64,000 nt of DNA from Bact-08 sp964533215 (GTDB taxonomy: Bacteria > Bacteroidota > Bacteroidia > Bacteroidales > UBA932): contig CAZHLJ010000002.1 of assembly GCA_964533215.1 (NCBI GenBank), positions 186,001-250,000 on the forward strand. The letters are read 5' to 3'. A program made the translations under genes and the position numbers. Positions 45,879 through 54,864 of this stretch are shown piece after piece (within the stretch, counting starts at the first letter, position 1; each line of letters begins with the position of its first letter). The notes under the pieces are model-generated. The model made no database searches, had not been told where the DNA came from, and worked only from the letters and a program-made list of their open reading frames with translations.

Positions 45879-48800
45879 TTAAAGATTTGGCGCAAGCCAT
45901 CTTGATGCTTCTTCCATACTCATATTACTTCTGGAAGCATAATCTTTCAATTGAGTTTGATCTATCTTCCCTATATTGAAGTATGATGACATAGGGTGGG
46001 AGAAGATGTATCCTGAAACTGAAGCAGGAGGAACCATTGCAAAATTTTCGGTGAGTTCAGTACCAATTGATTTCTCAGCGTCCAGCAAATCGAAGATTAC
46101 TCTTTTTCCGGTATGGTCAGGGCAGGCAGGATAACCAGGTGCCGGCCTGATACCAGTATATTTCTGTTTCAATATCTCTTCCATAGATAGGTTCTCCTGA
46201 GAATCATAGCCCCAATACTCTTTGCGGATCTTTTCGTGCAACCATTCTGCTGCAGCCTCGGCAATACGGTCGGTAAGAAGTCTGATCATAATTGTAGCGT
46301 AGTCATCCTCTCCGGATTTGCCAAAAGCTTCATCCTGATACTCCTTAAGAGACTCTTCATTTACAAATGCAGACACGACAAAGGTTCCAATATAGTCAGT
46401 AAGCCCAGTTGACTCAGGAGCTATATAATCTGAAAGCGCAAGATTTGGAACTCCGTTTTCCTTGGGCTCCTGATTTCGCAGAAAATGCAATTTGGCTTTT
46501 GCCGCCTTATTTTCATGGAGATGTGCGGCACAACAGCATTGAGCAGCTTTACCTCCATAAACAGTTACATCGTCACCATCAGAGACGGCAGGAAAAATTC
46601 CAAATACAGCCTTGGCAGTAACAAGTTTACGGTCGATAATCTCCTTAAGATACTTCTGTGCATCATCATAGAGCTTTTTTGCCTCATTCCCCTTGACAGG
46701 GTCATTGAATATTGATGGATACTTGCCCGAAATCTTCCATGAAAAGAAGAAAAATGTCCAATCTATAAAATGTGACAGTTCATTTAGGTCTATATCCTGG
46801 AAGCAATGAATTCCCGGTTTCAAAGGTTTGTTTATATTGATGCTCTTCCAGTCGGTTTTGAGTTTGTTGCATCTGGCCTCTTCAAGCGAAATCAGGTTTT
46901 TTTCACCCCTCCTTGAATTGTGACCTTCGCGAAGATTTTTGTACTTCTCCCTGATTTCAGATAGATATTTGTCTCTATCCTTATTCAGCAACGAAGACAA
47001 AACTCCGGCAGCCTTGGATGCATCCTTTACGTGAATGACAGCATTGGAATATACAGGCGCAAGTTTTACAGCAGCGTGAATCTCAGATGTAGTAGCCCCA
47101 CCTATCAGCAGTGGTATGGAAATGCCCCTGCGTTCCATCTCCTCTGCCACGTGGGCCATCTCTTCAAGTGAAGGCGTGATAAGCCCGCTCAAGCCGATAA
47201 AGTCAACATTCTCTTTTATGGCAGCGTCAATGATCTTTTCTGCAGGCACCATTACCCCGAGATCTATTATCTCATAGTTGTTGCATGAAAGAACAACGCT
47301 CACAATATTTTTCCCTATGTCATGGACATCTCCCTTAACGGTTGCCAGAAGAACCTTCCCCGCACTCTTTTTCTCCATACCTTGGTTTTCCTGCTCAATA
47401 TACGGAGCAAGCTTGGCTACAGCCTTCTTCATCACTCTGGCACTCTTTACAACTTGTGGAAGAAACATTTTCCCTGAACCGAAAAGATCCCCGACTTCGT
47501 CCATTCCTCCCATCAGAGGACCCTCTATTAGTTCAATGGATCTTGAAAAAAGCGGGCGAGCCTCTTCTACATCCTCTTCGATAAATTCGTCCAGACCTCT
47601 TATCAAGGAGTGCTTTATGCGTTCAGCGACAGGAAGTAGCCTCCACTCATCTGCTTTCTCCTCTTTCTTTCCTTCTCCCTTAATACCTTCGGCAAATTTA
47701 ACAAGTCTCTCTGTAGAATCTTTTCTGCGATTGAGTATGACATCTTCTGTCATCTGTAGCAGATCAGGTTCAATTTCGCTGTATACCTGCAACATTCCAG
47801 GGTTTACAATTCCCATGTCAAGCCCCGCTTTTATAGCGTGGAAAAGGAATACGGAATGCATTGCCTCCCTAACAACGTTGTTCCCTCGGAATGAGAAGGA
47901 GAGGTTGCTGATACCACCGCTAACCTTGGCATAAGGAAGATTTTTCCTTATCCATTCGGTAGCCTTTATAAAATTGACGGCATAGTCGTCATGTTCCTCT
48001 ATTCCAGTGGCTACTGCAAGGACGTTAGGGTCAAATATGATATCCTCTGGAGGAAAACCTATCTTGTCCACCAACAGACGATATGATCTCTCCGCTACCT
48101 TTATTCTCTTTTCGAAAGTATCTGCCTGGCCGCTTTCATCGAACAACATTACAACGGCAGCAGCACCATACCTTCTTATCTTCTTTGCCCTATCAAGAAA
48201 GATCTCCTCACCCTCCTTCAGGCTGATTGAATTCACAACCGATTTGCCCTGTATACACTTAAGAGCGGCTTCGATAACGCTCCATCGTGAAGAGTCAATC
48301 ATAAGTGGAAGTTTGGATATATCTGGTTCGGACATCATAAGGTTGACAAATCTCACCATTGCCCTTTCTGAATCCAGCATAGCCTCATCCATGCAGACAT
48401 CTATCACTTGTGCGCCTCCTTCAACCTGATTCCTGGCTATTGCAAGAGCCTCGTCATATTTCTCCTCCCTTATCAGCTTTGCAAATTTTGCTGAACCAGA
48501 AACATTGGTGCGTTCGCCGATATTCACAAAGTTGGTTTCAGGAGTAATTGTCAGTACCTCCAGCCCGCTCAGACGGGTGTATTTATTTATCTCAGGCTTT
48601 ACCCTGGGCTTATATTTTATGGCAGTCTCAGCAATTTTTCTGATATGATCAGGAGATGTTCCGCAGCACCCACCAATAACGTTTATCCAACCCTCTTTCA
48701 TGAACTCTTCAACAATTGATGCCATGAATTCAGGAGATTGGTCGTATTCCCCGAATTGATTTGGAAGACCCGCGTTAGGATGTGCTGAGATGTGAAATTC

Positions 48801-49580
48801 TGATTTGGAAGCCAACTCTTTCACAAAAGGTCTTAACTGGGCAGCTCCAAGGGCGCAATTCAAGCCGATGCTGAATAGCGGAAAGTGTGATACCGAGACC
48901 ATGAAAGATTCAAGTGTCTGACCGGTCAAGGTTCTACCACTAGCATCGGTAATTGTGCCTGAAACCATGACAGGCAACCTTATACCTCTCTCCTCAAATA
49001 TCGAGTCAATAGCAAACAGGGCTGCCTTGCAATTCAATACATCAAAAACCGTCTCTACAAGAAGAATGTCGACACCTCCGTCAATCAGCCCATTTGCCTG
49101 CTCTGTGTATGCTTCGACAAGTTGGTCAAACGTTATAGCCCTTGCACCGGGATCGTTCACGTCTGATGACATTGATGCCGTCCTGTTTGTGGGGCCGAGT
49201 GTGCCGGCAATGAAATGAGCCTTTGAGTCGTTGTATTCGGCAATGGCCTCGGAAGCATTATGAACTGCCTGATAATTCAACTCATATACGAGATTTTCAA
49301 GACCGTAGTCGGCCATGGATATCCGGTTGGAATTGAATGTGTTTGTTGTAATTATATCTGCGCCAGCCTCAAGGTACTCTCGATGAATTTCCTTGATGAC
49401 ATCAGGTTTTGTAAGAGTAAGGAGATCGTTATTACCCTTTTGTATAAGAGGTATGTCCTTGAATCTCTCTCCGCGATAATCATTTTCCTGAAGTTTGTGC
49501 CTCTGAATCATAGTTCCCATGGCACCATCAAGAATCAGTATTTTTTTACACGCGGCAAATTCAAGTGAGTTCTTCACCAT
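45879..49580 (-). CDS. metH: Cobalamin-dependent methionine synthase
   Basis: Transfers the methyl group from 5-methyl-THF to homocysteine through cobalamin. 1233 residues with all four modules: homocysteine domain with zinc Cys242, Cys305 and Cys306 (IGGCCGTSP); pterin domain (FVNIGERTNVSGS); cobalamin domain with DVHDIGKN (His ligand) near residue 760; and the reactivation domain with RPAPGYPACPDH that binds S-adenosylmethionine. The presence of the activation domain indicates full-length MetH. It starts 27 bases after ahcY. Confidence 0.97.
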   Translation of the reverse strand: MVKNSLEFAACKKILILDGAMGTMIQRHKLQENDYRGERFKDIPLIQKGNNDLLTLTKPDVIKEIHREYLEAGADIITTNTFNSNRISMADYGLENLVYELNYQAVHNASEAIAEYNDSKAHFIAGTLGPTNRTASMSSDVNDPGARAITFDQLVEAYTEQANGLIDGGVDILLVETVFDVLNCKAALFAIDSIFEERGIRLPVMVSGTITDASGRTLTGQTLESFMVSVSHFPLFSIGLNCALGAAQLRPFVKELASKSEFHISAHPNAGLPNQFGEYDQSPEFMASIVEEFMKEGWINVIGGCCGTSPDHIRKIAETAIKYKPRVKPEINKYTRLSGLEVLTITPETNFVNIGERTNVSGSAKFAKLIREEKYDEALAIARNQVEGGAQVIDVCMDEAMLDSERAMVRFVNLMMSEPDISKLPLMIDSSRWSVIEAALKCIQGKSVVNSISLKEGEEIFLDRAKKIRRYGAAAVVMLFDESGQADTFEKRIKVAERSYRLLVDKIGFPPEDIIFDPNVLAVATGIEEHDDYAVNFIKATEWIRKNLPYAKVSGGISNLSFSFRGNNVVREAMHSVFLFHAIKAGLDMGIVNPGMLQVYSEIEPDLLQMTEDVILNRRKDSTERLVKFAEGIKGEGKKEEKADEWRLLPVAERIKHSLIRGLDEFIEEDVEEARPLFSRSIELIEGPLMGGMDEVGDLFGSGKMFLPQVVKSARVMKKAVAKLAPYIEQENQGMEKKSAGKVLLATVKGDVHDIGKNIVSVVLSCNNYEIIDLGVMVPAEKIIDAAIKENVDFIGLSGLITPSLEEMAHVAEEMERRGISIPLLIGGATTSEIHAAVKLAPVYSNAVIHVKDASKAAGVLSSLLNKDRDKYLSEIREKYKNLREGHNSRRGEKNLISLEEARCNKLKTDWKSININKPLKPGIHCFQDIDLNELSHFIDWTFFFFSWKISGKYPSIFNDPVKGNEAKKLYDDAQKYLKEIIDRKLVTAKAVFGIFPAVSDGDDVTVYGGKAAQCCCAAHLHENKAAKAKLHFLRNQEPKENGVPNLALSDYIAPESTGLTDYIGTFVVSAFVNEESLKEYQDEAFGKSGEDDYATIMIRLLTDRIAEAAAEWLHEKIRKEYWGYDSQENLSMEEILKQKYTGIRPAPGYPACPDHTGKRVIFDLLDAEKSIGTELTENFAMVPPASVSGYIFSHPMSSYFNIGKIDQTQLKDYASRSNMSMEEASRWLAPNL

Positions 49581-49607
49581 TTTATCTTTTTTTGATTTTT
49601 TCTCTTT

Positions 49608-51020
49608 CTAGTATCTGTAATATTCTGCCTTGTATGGTCCATCAACGTCAACACCTATATAGGCAGCCTGTTCAGGTGTCAGTTTGGTAAGCTTGACTCC
49701 AATTCTTGCAAGGTGAAGGCGAGCTACCTCTTCGTCCAGAAGCTTAGGAAGGAGGTATACTCCAACCTCATGTTTCTTTGTCCAAAGCTCAATTTGGGCA
49801 AGGGTTTGATTTGTGAAAGAGTTGCTCATTACAAAAGAAGGATGTCCGGTTGCACAGCCAAGGTTTACAAGCCTGCCGTCGGCCAGCAACAGAATGGAGT
49901 GTCCTTCTGGGAAGAAGTACTGATCTACCTGTGGTTTGATGTTCCTGGCCTTTATACCCGGATACTTTTTCAGTTTCTCTACCTGTATTTCATTGTCGAA
50001 ATGACCAATATTGCAGACAATTGCATTATCCAACATCTTAGCCATATGCTCGATTCTTATGATATCTCTGTTTCCTGTTGTAGTAACATAGATATTTCCT
50101 TCATTGAGAGCATCTTCCACCGGTTTAACCTCAAATCCTTCCATTGCTGCCTGAAGTGCACAGATTGGGTCTATCTCCGTTACGATAACCCTTGCACCAT
50201 AGCTACGCATAGAGTGGGCGCATCCCTTTCCTACATCACCATATCCGCATACAACCACAACCTTGCCTGCAATCATTATATCTGTTGCACGCTTGATGCC
50301 ATCTGCCAGAGATTCGCGGCATCCATACAAGTTGTCGAATTTTGACTTGGTTACAGAGTCATTTACGTTGAAAGCAGGGAATAGAAGCTCTTTTTCTTCC
50401 ATCATCTGATATAAACGATGAACGCCTGTTGTGGTCTCTTCTGATACACCTTTGATTTCTGGAACGCGGGTAGCCCAGAATTTATTATCTTCGTTGAGTA
50501 TGCTCTTGAGAATAACCTTCAGCTCTTTTTCATCTTCTGTGTCTGCCGGAACATCCAGTACAGATGCATCTTTTTCTGCCTTGAATCCAAGGTGACACAT
50601 CAATGTTGCATCTCCGCCATCATCAACTATAAGAATCGGTCCTTTTCCTCCGGGGAAATTCAGTGCCTGAAGCGTGCACCACCAATAGTCTTTAAGACTT
50701 TCGCCTTTCCATGCAAAAACGGGAACTCCTGCGGCGGCAATTGCAGCAGCGGCGTGATCCTGGGTAGAGTATATATTACAGCTTACCCATCTTACTTCTG
50801 CGCCCAATTCAACAAGGGTCTCGATAAGAACGGCTGTCTGGATTGTCATATGCAATGAACCCATTACTCTTGCACCTTTGAGAGGTTTCTGCTTTCCATA
50901 TTTTTCGCGCAGGGCCATCAACCCTGGCATTTCAAACTCTGCAAGTTCAATCTCTTTGCGACCAAACCCTGCCAACTGAATGTCGGCTACTTTATACGAT
51001 TCCGAAGAAAATAGTTCCAT
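49608..51020 (-). CDS. ahcY: Adenosylhomocysteinase
   Basis: NAD-dependent hydrolase splitting S-adenosylhomocysteine to adenosine and homocysteine. MTIQTAVLIETL, SCNIYSTQDHAAAAI, the NAD loop CGYGDVGKGCA and FVMSNSFTNQ are diagnostic, with the C-terminal KAEYYRY end. 470 residues, normal. With metH and metF downstream it forms a methyl-cycle operon that regenerates methionine from SAH. A TATATTTG box at 51054-51047 may be its -7 element. Confidence 0.97.
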   Translation of the reverse strand: MELFSSESYKVADIQLAGFGRKEIELAEFEMPGLMALREKYGKQKPLKGARVMGSLHMTIQTAVLIETLVELGAEVRWVSCNIYSTQDHAAAAIAAAGVPVFAWKGESLKDYWWCTLQALNFPGGKGPILIVDDGGDATLMCHLGFKAEKDASVLDVPADTEDEKELKVILKSILNEDNKFWATRVPEIKGVSEETTTGVHRLYQMMEEKELLFPAFNVNDSVTKSKFDNLYGCRESLADGIKRATDIMIAGKVVVVCGYGDVGKGCAHSMRSYGARVIVTEIDPICALQAAMEGFEVKPVEDALNEGNIYVTTTGNRDIIRIEHMAKMLDNAIVCNIGHFDNEIQVEKLKKYPGIKARNIKPQVDQYFFPEGHSILLLADGRLVNLGCATGHPSFVMSNSFTNQTLAQIELWTKKHEVGVYLLPKLLDEEVARLHLARIGVKLTKLTPEQAAYIGVDVDGPYKAEYYRY

Positions 51021-51217
51021 GCTATTCGATATTTGTTTTTAACCGACAAATATAATTAAAAAAATCCGATGAAAGGCATCTGTTGCTTTCATTGGTAGTT
51101 TGTTGTAAATCAAATAAATATATTTCAATTCTTGATAGCCTCTCTTTTAATCTATTGATGATCATTTATTTATAGCCATAGCCTGTAAAAAGCTGTTAGT
51201 TAAATATATATAAATCG
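51021..51217. other. Leader region of ahcY
   Basis: No gene. On the minus strand a hairpin, ATGAAAG (51092-51086) with CTTTCAT (51075-51069), is followed by ATTTTTTT and then a TATATTTG -7 box at 51054-51047. An alternative GATG/CATC pairing (51068-51080) would exclude it. It could be an upstream terminator or a small regulatory element; I recognise no SAM or SAH riboswitch. Confidence 0.35.
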
Positions 51218-51313
51218 GATTGGCAGCCGTATTGTTATTTGTCTGATTCTAAAAGAATTTCGGTTAATATCATAACTCAATAAAATCATATTGGAGTATA
51301 TTGCTGCCAAATC
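51218..51313. repeat. REPIN-like element R4, diverged, upstream of RAYT
   Basis: The left arm GATTGGCAGC (51218-51226, one base shorter than the right) and the right arm GCTGCCAAATC (51303-51313) are inverted around about 75 bases. Inside, ATTCT-aaa-AGAAT (51246-51258) forms a hairpin. Size and arm core (TGGCA/TGCCA) match the other elements, but sequence is diverged. It lies 15 bases before the RAYT start. Confidence 0.5.
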
Positions 51314-51328
51314 AAATGTGAAGAAGAT

Positions 51329-52114
51329 ATGAAGAGGAATGACAGACATTTTAGAGTCCAGGAGGGAGTGATTCATGTATATTTCAGGGGAAATAATCAG
51401 CATAATGTGTTTTATGATGACACGGATAAAATTGTATTTCTGAAACTATGTAATAAGATGGCAGCAAGATATGATACAAGGATTCTTGAATTTGCCTTAA
51501 TGAATAATCATGTACACCTTCTTGCAGAGACCAAAAATATTACTCAATTTATGAAAGCATTATTGGTGAGCTATGTACAGTGGTATAACAGACGAAAAGG
51601 AAGCAGAGACAAACTTTTCGCAACCCCATTCAATAGTGCATGCAAGTTTACCGAGCAAGGAATAATAAGCTGTATGCTTTATATTCTGCAAAATCCCCTC
51701 AATGCTGGCATTTGTACCAACTTGTCAGATTATAAATGGTACTCTTATAGCTACCATTATAGAAGCAAATCTCCGCTAGAAGAATATATTTCTCTAGATA
51801 CCTCATTTCTAGATAATTATTTTCAGACTAAATATTACTTGGATAAATCAATTTTTGGAGAAAGGGTGAAGGAAGGTGATTTAGAAAAGTGTGAGACAGG
51901 AAAAAGTCCTAGAATTTCAAACGAAGAACTTATAAGACTATCGGCGGAGTTCCTAAATGGGAAAGATATGTTTAAACTTAATAATGAAGAGATTACTGAA
52001 CTTGTCAAATATCTTCATCTAGAAACCAATGCAACATACAAACAGTTGGCATCAGTGACACAAGAACACTATAATATTGTCAGAAAAATATGCAAGTGCC
52101 ACTCGAAAATGTAA
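51329..52114 (+). CDS. REP-associated tyrosine transposase-like protein (RAYT)
   Basis: Y1 single-strand transposase of the IS200/IS605-related RAYT group. The HUH motif is His61-Val-His63 in MNNHVHLL. The candidate catalytic tyrosine is Tyr118 in MLYILQNPLNAGI, the position of the YI..NPVRAG motif of this family. SYVQWYNRRKGSRDKLF is also typical. The C-terminal 80 residues (about 180-261) are helix-turn-helix-like, as in some Bacteroidetes members. 261 residues, intact. RAYTs are usually single-copy and act on REP elements rather than moving themselves; here REPIN-like elements flank it on both sides. Its last codons (CHSKM) lie in element R5. Confidence 0.88.
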   Translation: MKRNDRHFRVQEGVIHVYFRGNNQHNVFYDDTDKIVFLKLCNKMAARYDTRILEFALMNNHVHLLAETKNITQFMKALLVSYVQWYNRRKGSRDKLFATPFNSACKFTEQGIISCMLYILQNPLNAGICTNLSDYKWYSYSYHYRSKSPLEEYISLDTSFLDNYFQTKYYLDKSIFGERVKEGDLEKCETGKSPRISNEELIRLSAEFLNGKDMFKLNNEEITELVKYLHLETNATYKQLASVTQEHYNIVRKICKCHSKM

Positions 52115-52196
52115 TTAGCTGTAAATATGTTATTTATGAATAGGCGTCATAAATAATTAATATTCAACAAATTGTTAATTGGAGTGGCAAACCAAT
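52095..52196. repeat. REPIN-like element R5, downstream of RAYT
   Basis: The left arm AGTGCCACTC is at 52095-52104. The right arm, TTGTTAATTGGAGTGGCAAA then CCAAT, is at 52172-52196; ATTGG and CCAAT can form a stem. The centre is a perfect 10-bp hairpin, TTATTTATGA (52130-52139) and TCATAAATAA (52147-52156), loop of 7. The element overlaps the 3' ends of both convergent neighbours. Confidence 0.8.
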
Positions 52197-53017
52197 ATTT
52201 TTATTTCATTCAGTATTTTCTGTTTTTTGAGTGGGTCTAGCTCCATCGAGTCCAAAACTGTTGGGTCTTCCTGAATCTGTTGGCAGACAACGATACCCAG
52301 CTCCATCAACTTCTGTTTGCATTGTACTGGGAGTTGAGTGAGGGCGGTAATAGGATATATCCTGTTCCTGTCTACTATGTCCTTGAGGCTGTTTCCAACA
52401 GGGTAATCCCAACTTAGCATCTTCAAGCCGGCACAGTTTCCGTAAGTGGTAGCATCAGGAGTAAACCTAGTGTTGGTTACAACTCCACCAAAAAAAGTAT
52501 AGCCGGCAAACTCTGGCTTATCCTTTCTCATCCGTATGATGTCGTCAACCCTGGAGCGGACATAAAGAGGGACCTGCACATTTGCATTCTTTCCTGGGTC
52601 TTGATGGAATTTACATTCAAAAAAATACTGATGACTGTCATGAGTGGCAACCACATCAATCTCGTGAGTGACACAATGACCGGGAAGAGTCTGAGCAACC
52701 TCAATGTCGAAACCCTCTAGCTTTAGAACCTGTCCGACAAAATGCTCAAAAGGATGCCCTGTGGGACCAAGCTCCATTATAGCCTTCTTTAATTTATATC
52801 TTGATGCAACATCCTGTGTTCTCTTATGTTTGCGCAGTTGTGCAAAAGCTCTGTCTAAAATTGCCTTGCTGGAAATGCCATCATATATCCAGGACTCCAC
52901 ATCTCTCACAATCTCGTTGCTTACAACATCAGATGCCCCCGATCTCTGCAAAGATCTTTTCAGCTTTTCAGGAGAGAAAGGTTCAGTTTTACCAGAAGAT
53001 TTTTTAATTAGTAGCAT
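52175..53017 (-). CDS. ATP-cone / Mrr-like restriction endonuclease fusion
   Basis: A 280-residue protein with an N-terminal ATP-cone domain (about 1-88, VIKK-like start KKSSGKTEPFSPEKLKRSL, then KLKKAIMELGP) and a PD-(D/E)xK nuclease domain. Nuclease residues are Glu91 (GHPFEHFVG), Asp121 (HEIDVVA) and Glu134-x-Lys136 (FFECKF). A C-terminal helical segment follows (LTQLPVQCKQKLMELGIVVCQQI). The ATP-cone suggests nucleotide sensing. Specificity and role, whether repair, defence or regulation, are unknown. Its last residues LVCHSN and stop come from REPIN element R5. Confidence 0.82.
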   Translation of the reverse strand: MLLIKKSSGKTEPFSPEKLKRSLQRSGASDVVSNEIVRDVESWIYDGISSKAILDRAFAQLRKHKRTQDVASRYKLKKAIMELGPTGHPFEHFVGQVLKLEGFDIEVAQTLPGHCVTHEIDVVATHDSHQYFFECKFHQDPGKNANVQVPLYVRSRVDDIIRMRKDKPEFAGYTFFGGVVTNTRFTPDATTYGNCAGLKMLSWDYPVGNSLKDIVDRNRIYPITALTQLPVQCKQKLMELGIVVCQQIQEDPTVLDSMELDPLKKQKILNEIKILVCHSN

Positions 53018-53205
53018 ACCTTATTATTTTGTTCAAATTGAATACACTCCAAATGTAAGAATTTTTAATAAAGTGCAGATGCGTTTTATTTCAAGTGTAA
53101 ATATATATACCTGAATTATAGATGGTTAAATTATATAAAAGTCAAATTAAGAGCGTTTATGACAAATATTACTAATTTTGATAAAACTTATAGAGATTCG
53201 ATAAA

Positions 53206-53781
53206 ATGAGGCTCTTGAATTCCAAATCAAAATATTCTGCGGAGGAACTCTTCTTTGAAGGGTTTTACAAAGAGTATTATCTGAAAGCTGTACATTATGC
53301 CCATCAGTATATTGTTGATTATGAGCTTTCCAAGGAGTTAGTACAAGATGCTTTTATGATTATATGGGAAAAGAGAAATTCCTTGGATCTGGAACAAAAT
53401 ATTGCCTCATATCTTTTTACAATAGTAAGGAACAAATGCCTTAATACAATCCGTGACAAAATTCATAAGCAGAAAAATTTTGATGCAGAAAGATCGATGG
53501 ATTTATTGATTAATCAACGATCATTGCAGGATGAGTCAGCAATGAATGTCCTTAATAAAGAGTTGACAGAGTTGATAAACCAGACCCTGAAAACAATGCC
53601 TGAAAAGATCAGGAGCGTTTTTGAACTTAATAGAGATGAAAATATAACATATAAGGAGATTGCAAGTAGTCTGGGGATTTCTGAAAAGGCCATAGAATAC
53701 AGAATGAGCAAAGCACTTGCTATTTTCAGAAAAGCTTTGGCAGACTATCTGCCCACAATATTAATTTTCTTGAAATTTTAG
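53206..53781 (+). CDS. ECF sigma factor of the SusCD locus 2
   Basis: ECF sigma factor of the Bacteroidetes FecR-paired group, 191 residues. Region 2: YIVDYELSKELVQDAFMIIWEKR; region 4: ITYKEIASSLGISEKAIEYRMSKAL. A TAATTTTG box at 53173-53180 may be its -7 element. The FecR gene follows after 30 bases, then SusC and SusD. Confidence 0.93.
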   Translation: MRLLNSKSKYSAEELFFEGFYKEYYLKAVHYAHQYIVDYELSKELVQDAFMIIWEKRNSLDLEQNIASYLFTIVRNKCLNTIRDKIHKQKNFDAERSMDLLINQRSLQDESAMNVLNKELTELINQTLKTMPEKIRSVFELNRDENITYKEIASSLGISEKAIEYRMSKALAIFRKALADYLPTILIFLKF

Positions 53782-53811
53782 GGTAAACTCCAATTATGTG
53801 TAATAAATAAT

Positions 53812-54804
53812 ATGGAAAAGCTGATTTTTAAATATCTTTCGGGTAAGGCTGACGAAGAAGAGACAAAAAAAATTCGTCAATGGATTCTTGAATCAGAAGA
53901 GAATACACGATTTTTTGCCAAAATAAAGAACATATATGTGGTTGCAAGCATGAAAGACGATAAAGCTTCTGACGAAGACTCATCGCTGTTCATTGCAAAG
54001 CTGAGACGGCACGAACTGAGAAAAAAAATCATGCGGATGGCAGCCAGAGGTGCAGCAGCAATTATACTATTTTTAATAGTGCTCGCAGTATACCAACATC
54101 AACAGGATAGTTTCAGGAAAGAGATGTCTTATGTTTCGTCTCAGCAAATCGCCTATAATCAATATTTTACTCCAAGTGGGGTGAAGGGTAAAATTATTCT
54201 TCCGGACAGTACGGTTGTATGGTTAAACTCAAGCAGTTCAATATCCTATCCTTCAAAATTTATAGGAAAAACCAAAAATATAAACTTTGATGGAGAGGGG
54301 TATTTTGAGGTCAAAAAAGATCCGGATCATCCAATGAAAATCACTCTCGATAATGGAATGTCACTTTATGTAAAGGGAACCTCCTTCAATCTCTCCTCAT
54401 ATGAAAATGACAACTCTGTCTCAATATTGCTTTTGTCAGGAAAAGTCTCCCTGATGAACAGAGACAGCAAGGAATTTTTTGATATTGAACCAAATCAGAA
54501 GATCTCCATAGATAAAAAATCAAATAAAATTTCTGTAGTGACTCCGGAAGATGTAATGCCTACAGTCGGATGGAAAAAAGGCTGGCTTATATTCGAAGAG
54601 ACCGAGATGCCGGAAATAATTAAGAAAATGAAAAGGTGGTATGGCGTTGACATAATTGTCAAAGACTCCTCTATCATGACAAAAACTCTTACAGCTAAAT
54701 TTAGAGAAGAATCACTCTCGCAAGTGCTTGAAATGATGCATCGTATATCTCTAATCAACTATTCTTTGAAAGACAGTACTGCTATCCTTAATAGCTATAA
54801 TTAA
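53812..54804 (+). CDS. FecR-family anti-sigma factor (locus 2)
   Basis: 330 residues: cytoplasmic sigma-binding part (YLSGKADEEETKKIRQWI), one membrane helix (about 79-95), periplasmic FecR domain (GVKGKIILPDSTVVWLNSSSSI, EGYFEV, VKGTSFNLSSY) and a C-terminal domain (GWKKGWLIFEETEMPEIIKKMKRWYGVD). It should hold the adjacent sigma factor inactive until the STN domain of the following SusC signals substrate. Confidence 0.93.
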   Translation: MEKLIFKYLSGKADEEETKKIRQWILESEENTRFFAKIKNIYVVASMKDDKASDEDSSLFIAKLRRHELRKKIMRMAARGAAAIILFLIVLAVYQHQQDSFRKEMSYVSSQQIAYNQYFTPSGVKGKIILPDSTVVWLNSSSSISYPSKFIGKTKNINFDGEGYFEVKKDPDHPMKITLDNGMSLYVKGTSFNLSSYENDNSVSILLLSGKVSLMNRDSKEFFDIEPNQKISIDKKSNKISVVTPEDVMPTVGWKKGWLIFEETEMPEIIKKMKRWYGVDIIVKDSSIMTKTLTAKFREESLSQVLEMMHRISLINYSLKDSTAILNSYN

Positions 54805-54864
54805 TTTAGGGTATAGACAACCTTCTGTGTTCATAGTTGTAATAAAACATTATCATATACGAAA

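Noticed and set aside
47278..47934. Long plus-strand open frame of about 218 codons within metH
   Set aside because: It is antisense to conserved MetH sequence and has no recognisable protein features.
49713..50345. Plus-strand open frame of about 210 codons within ahcY
   Set aside because: Mirror frame of a highly conserved enzyme; no start signal and no domain.
51021..51328. SAM or SAH riboswitch before ahcY-metH-metF
   Set aside because: No recognisable conserved core; only a simple hairpin and REPIN element R4 are seen.
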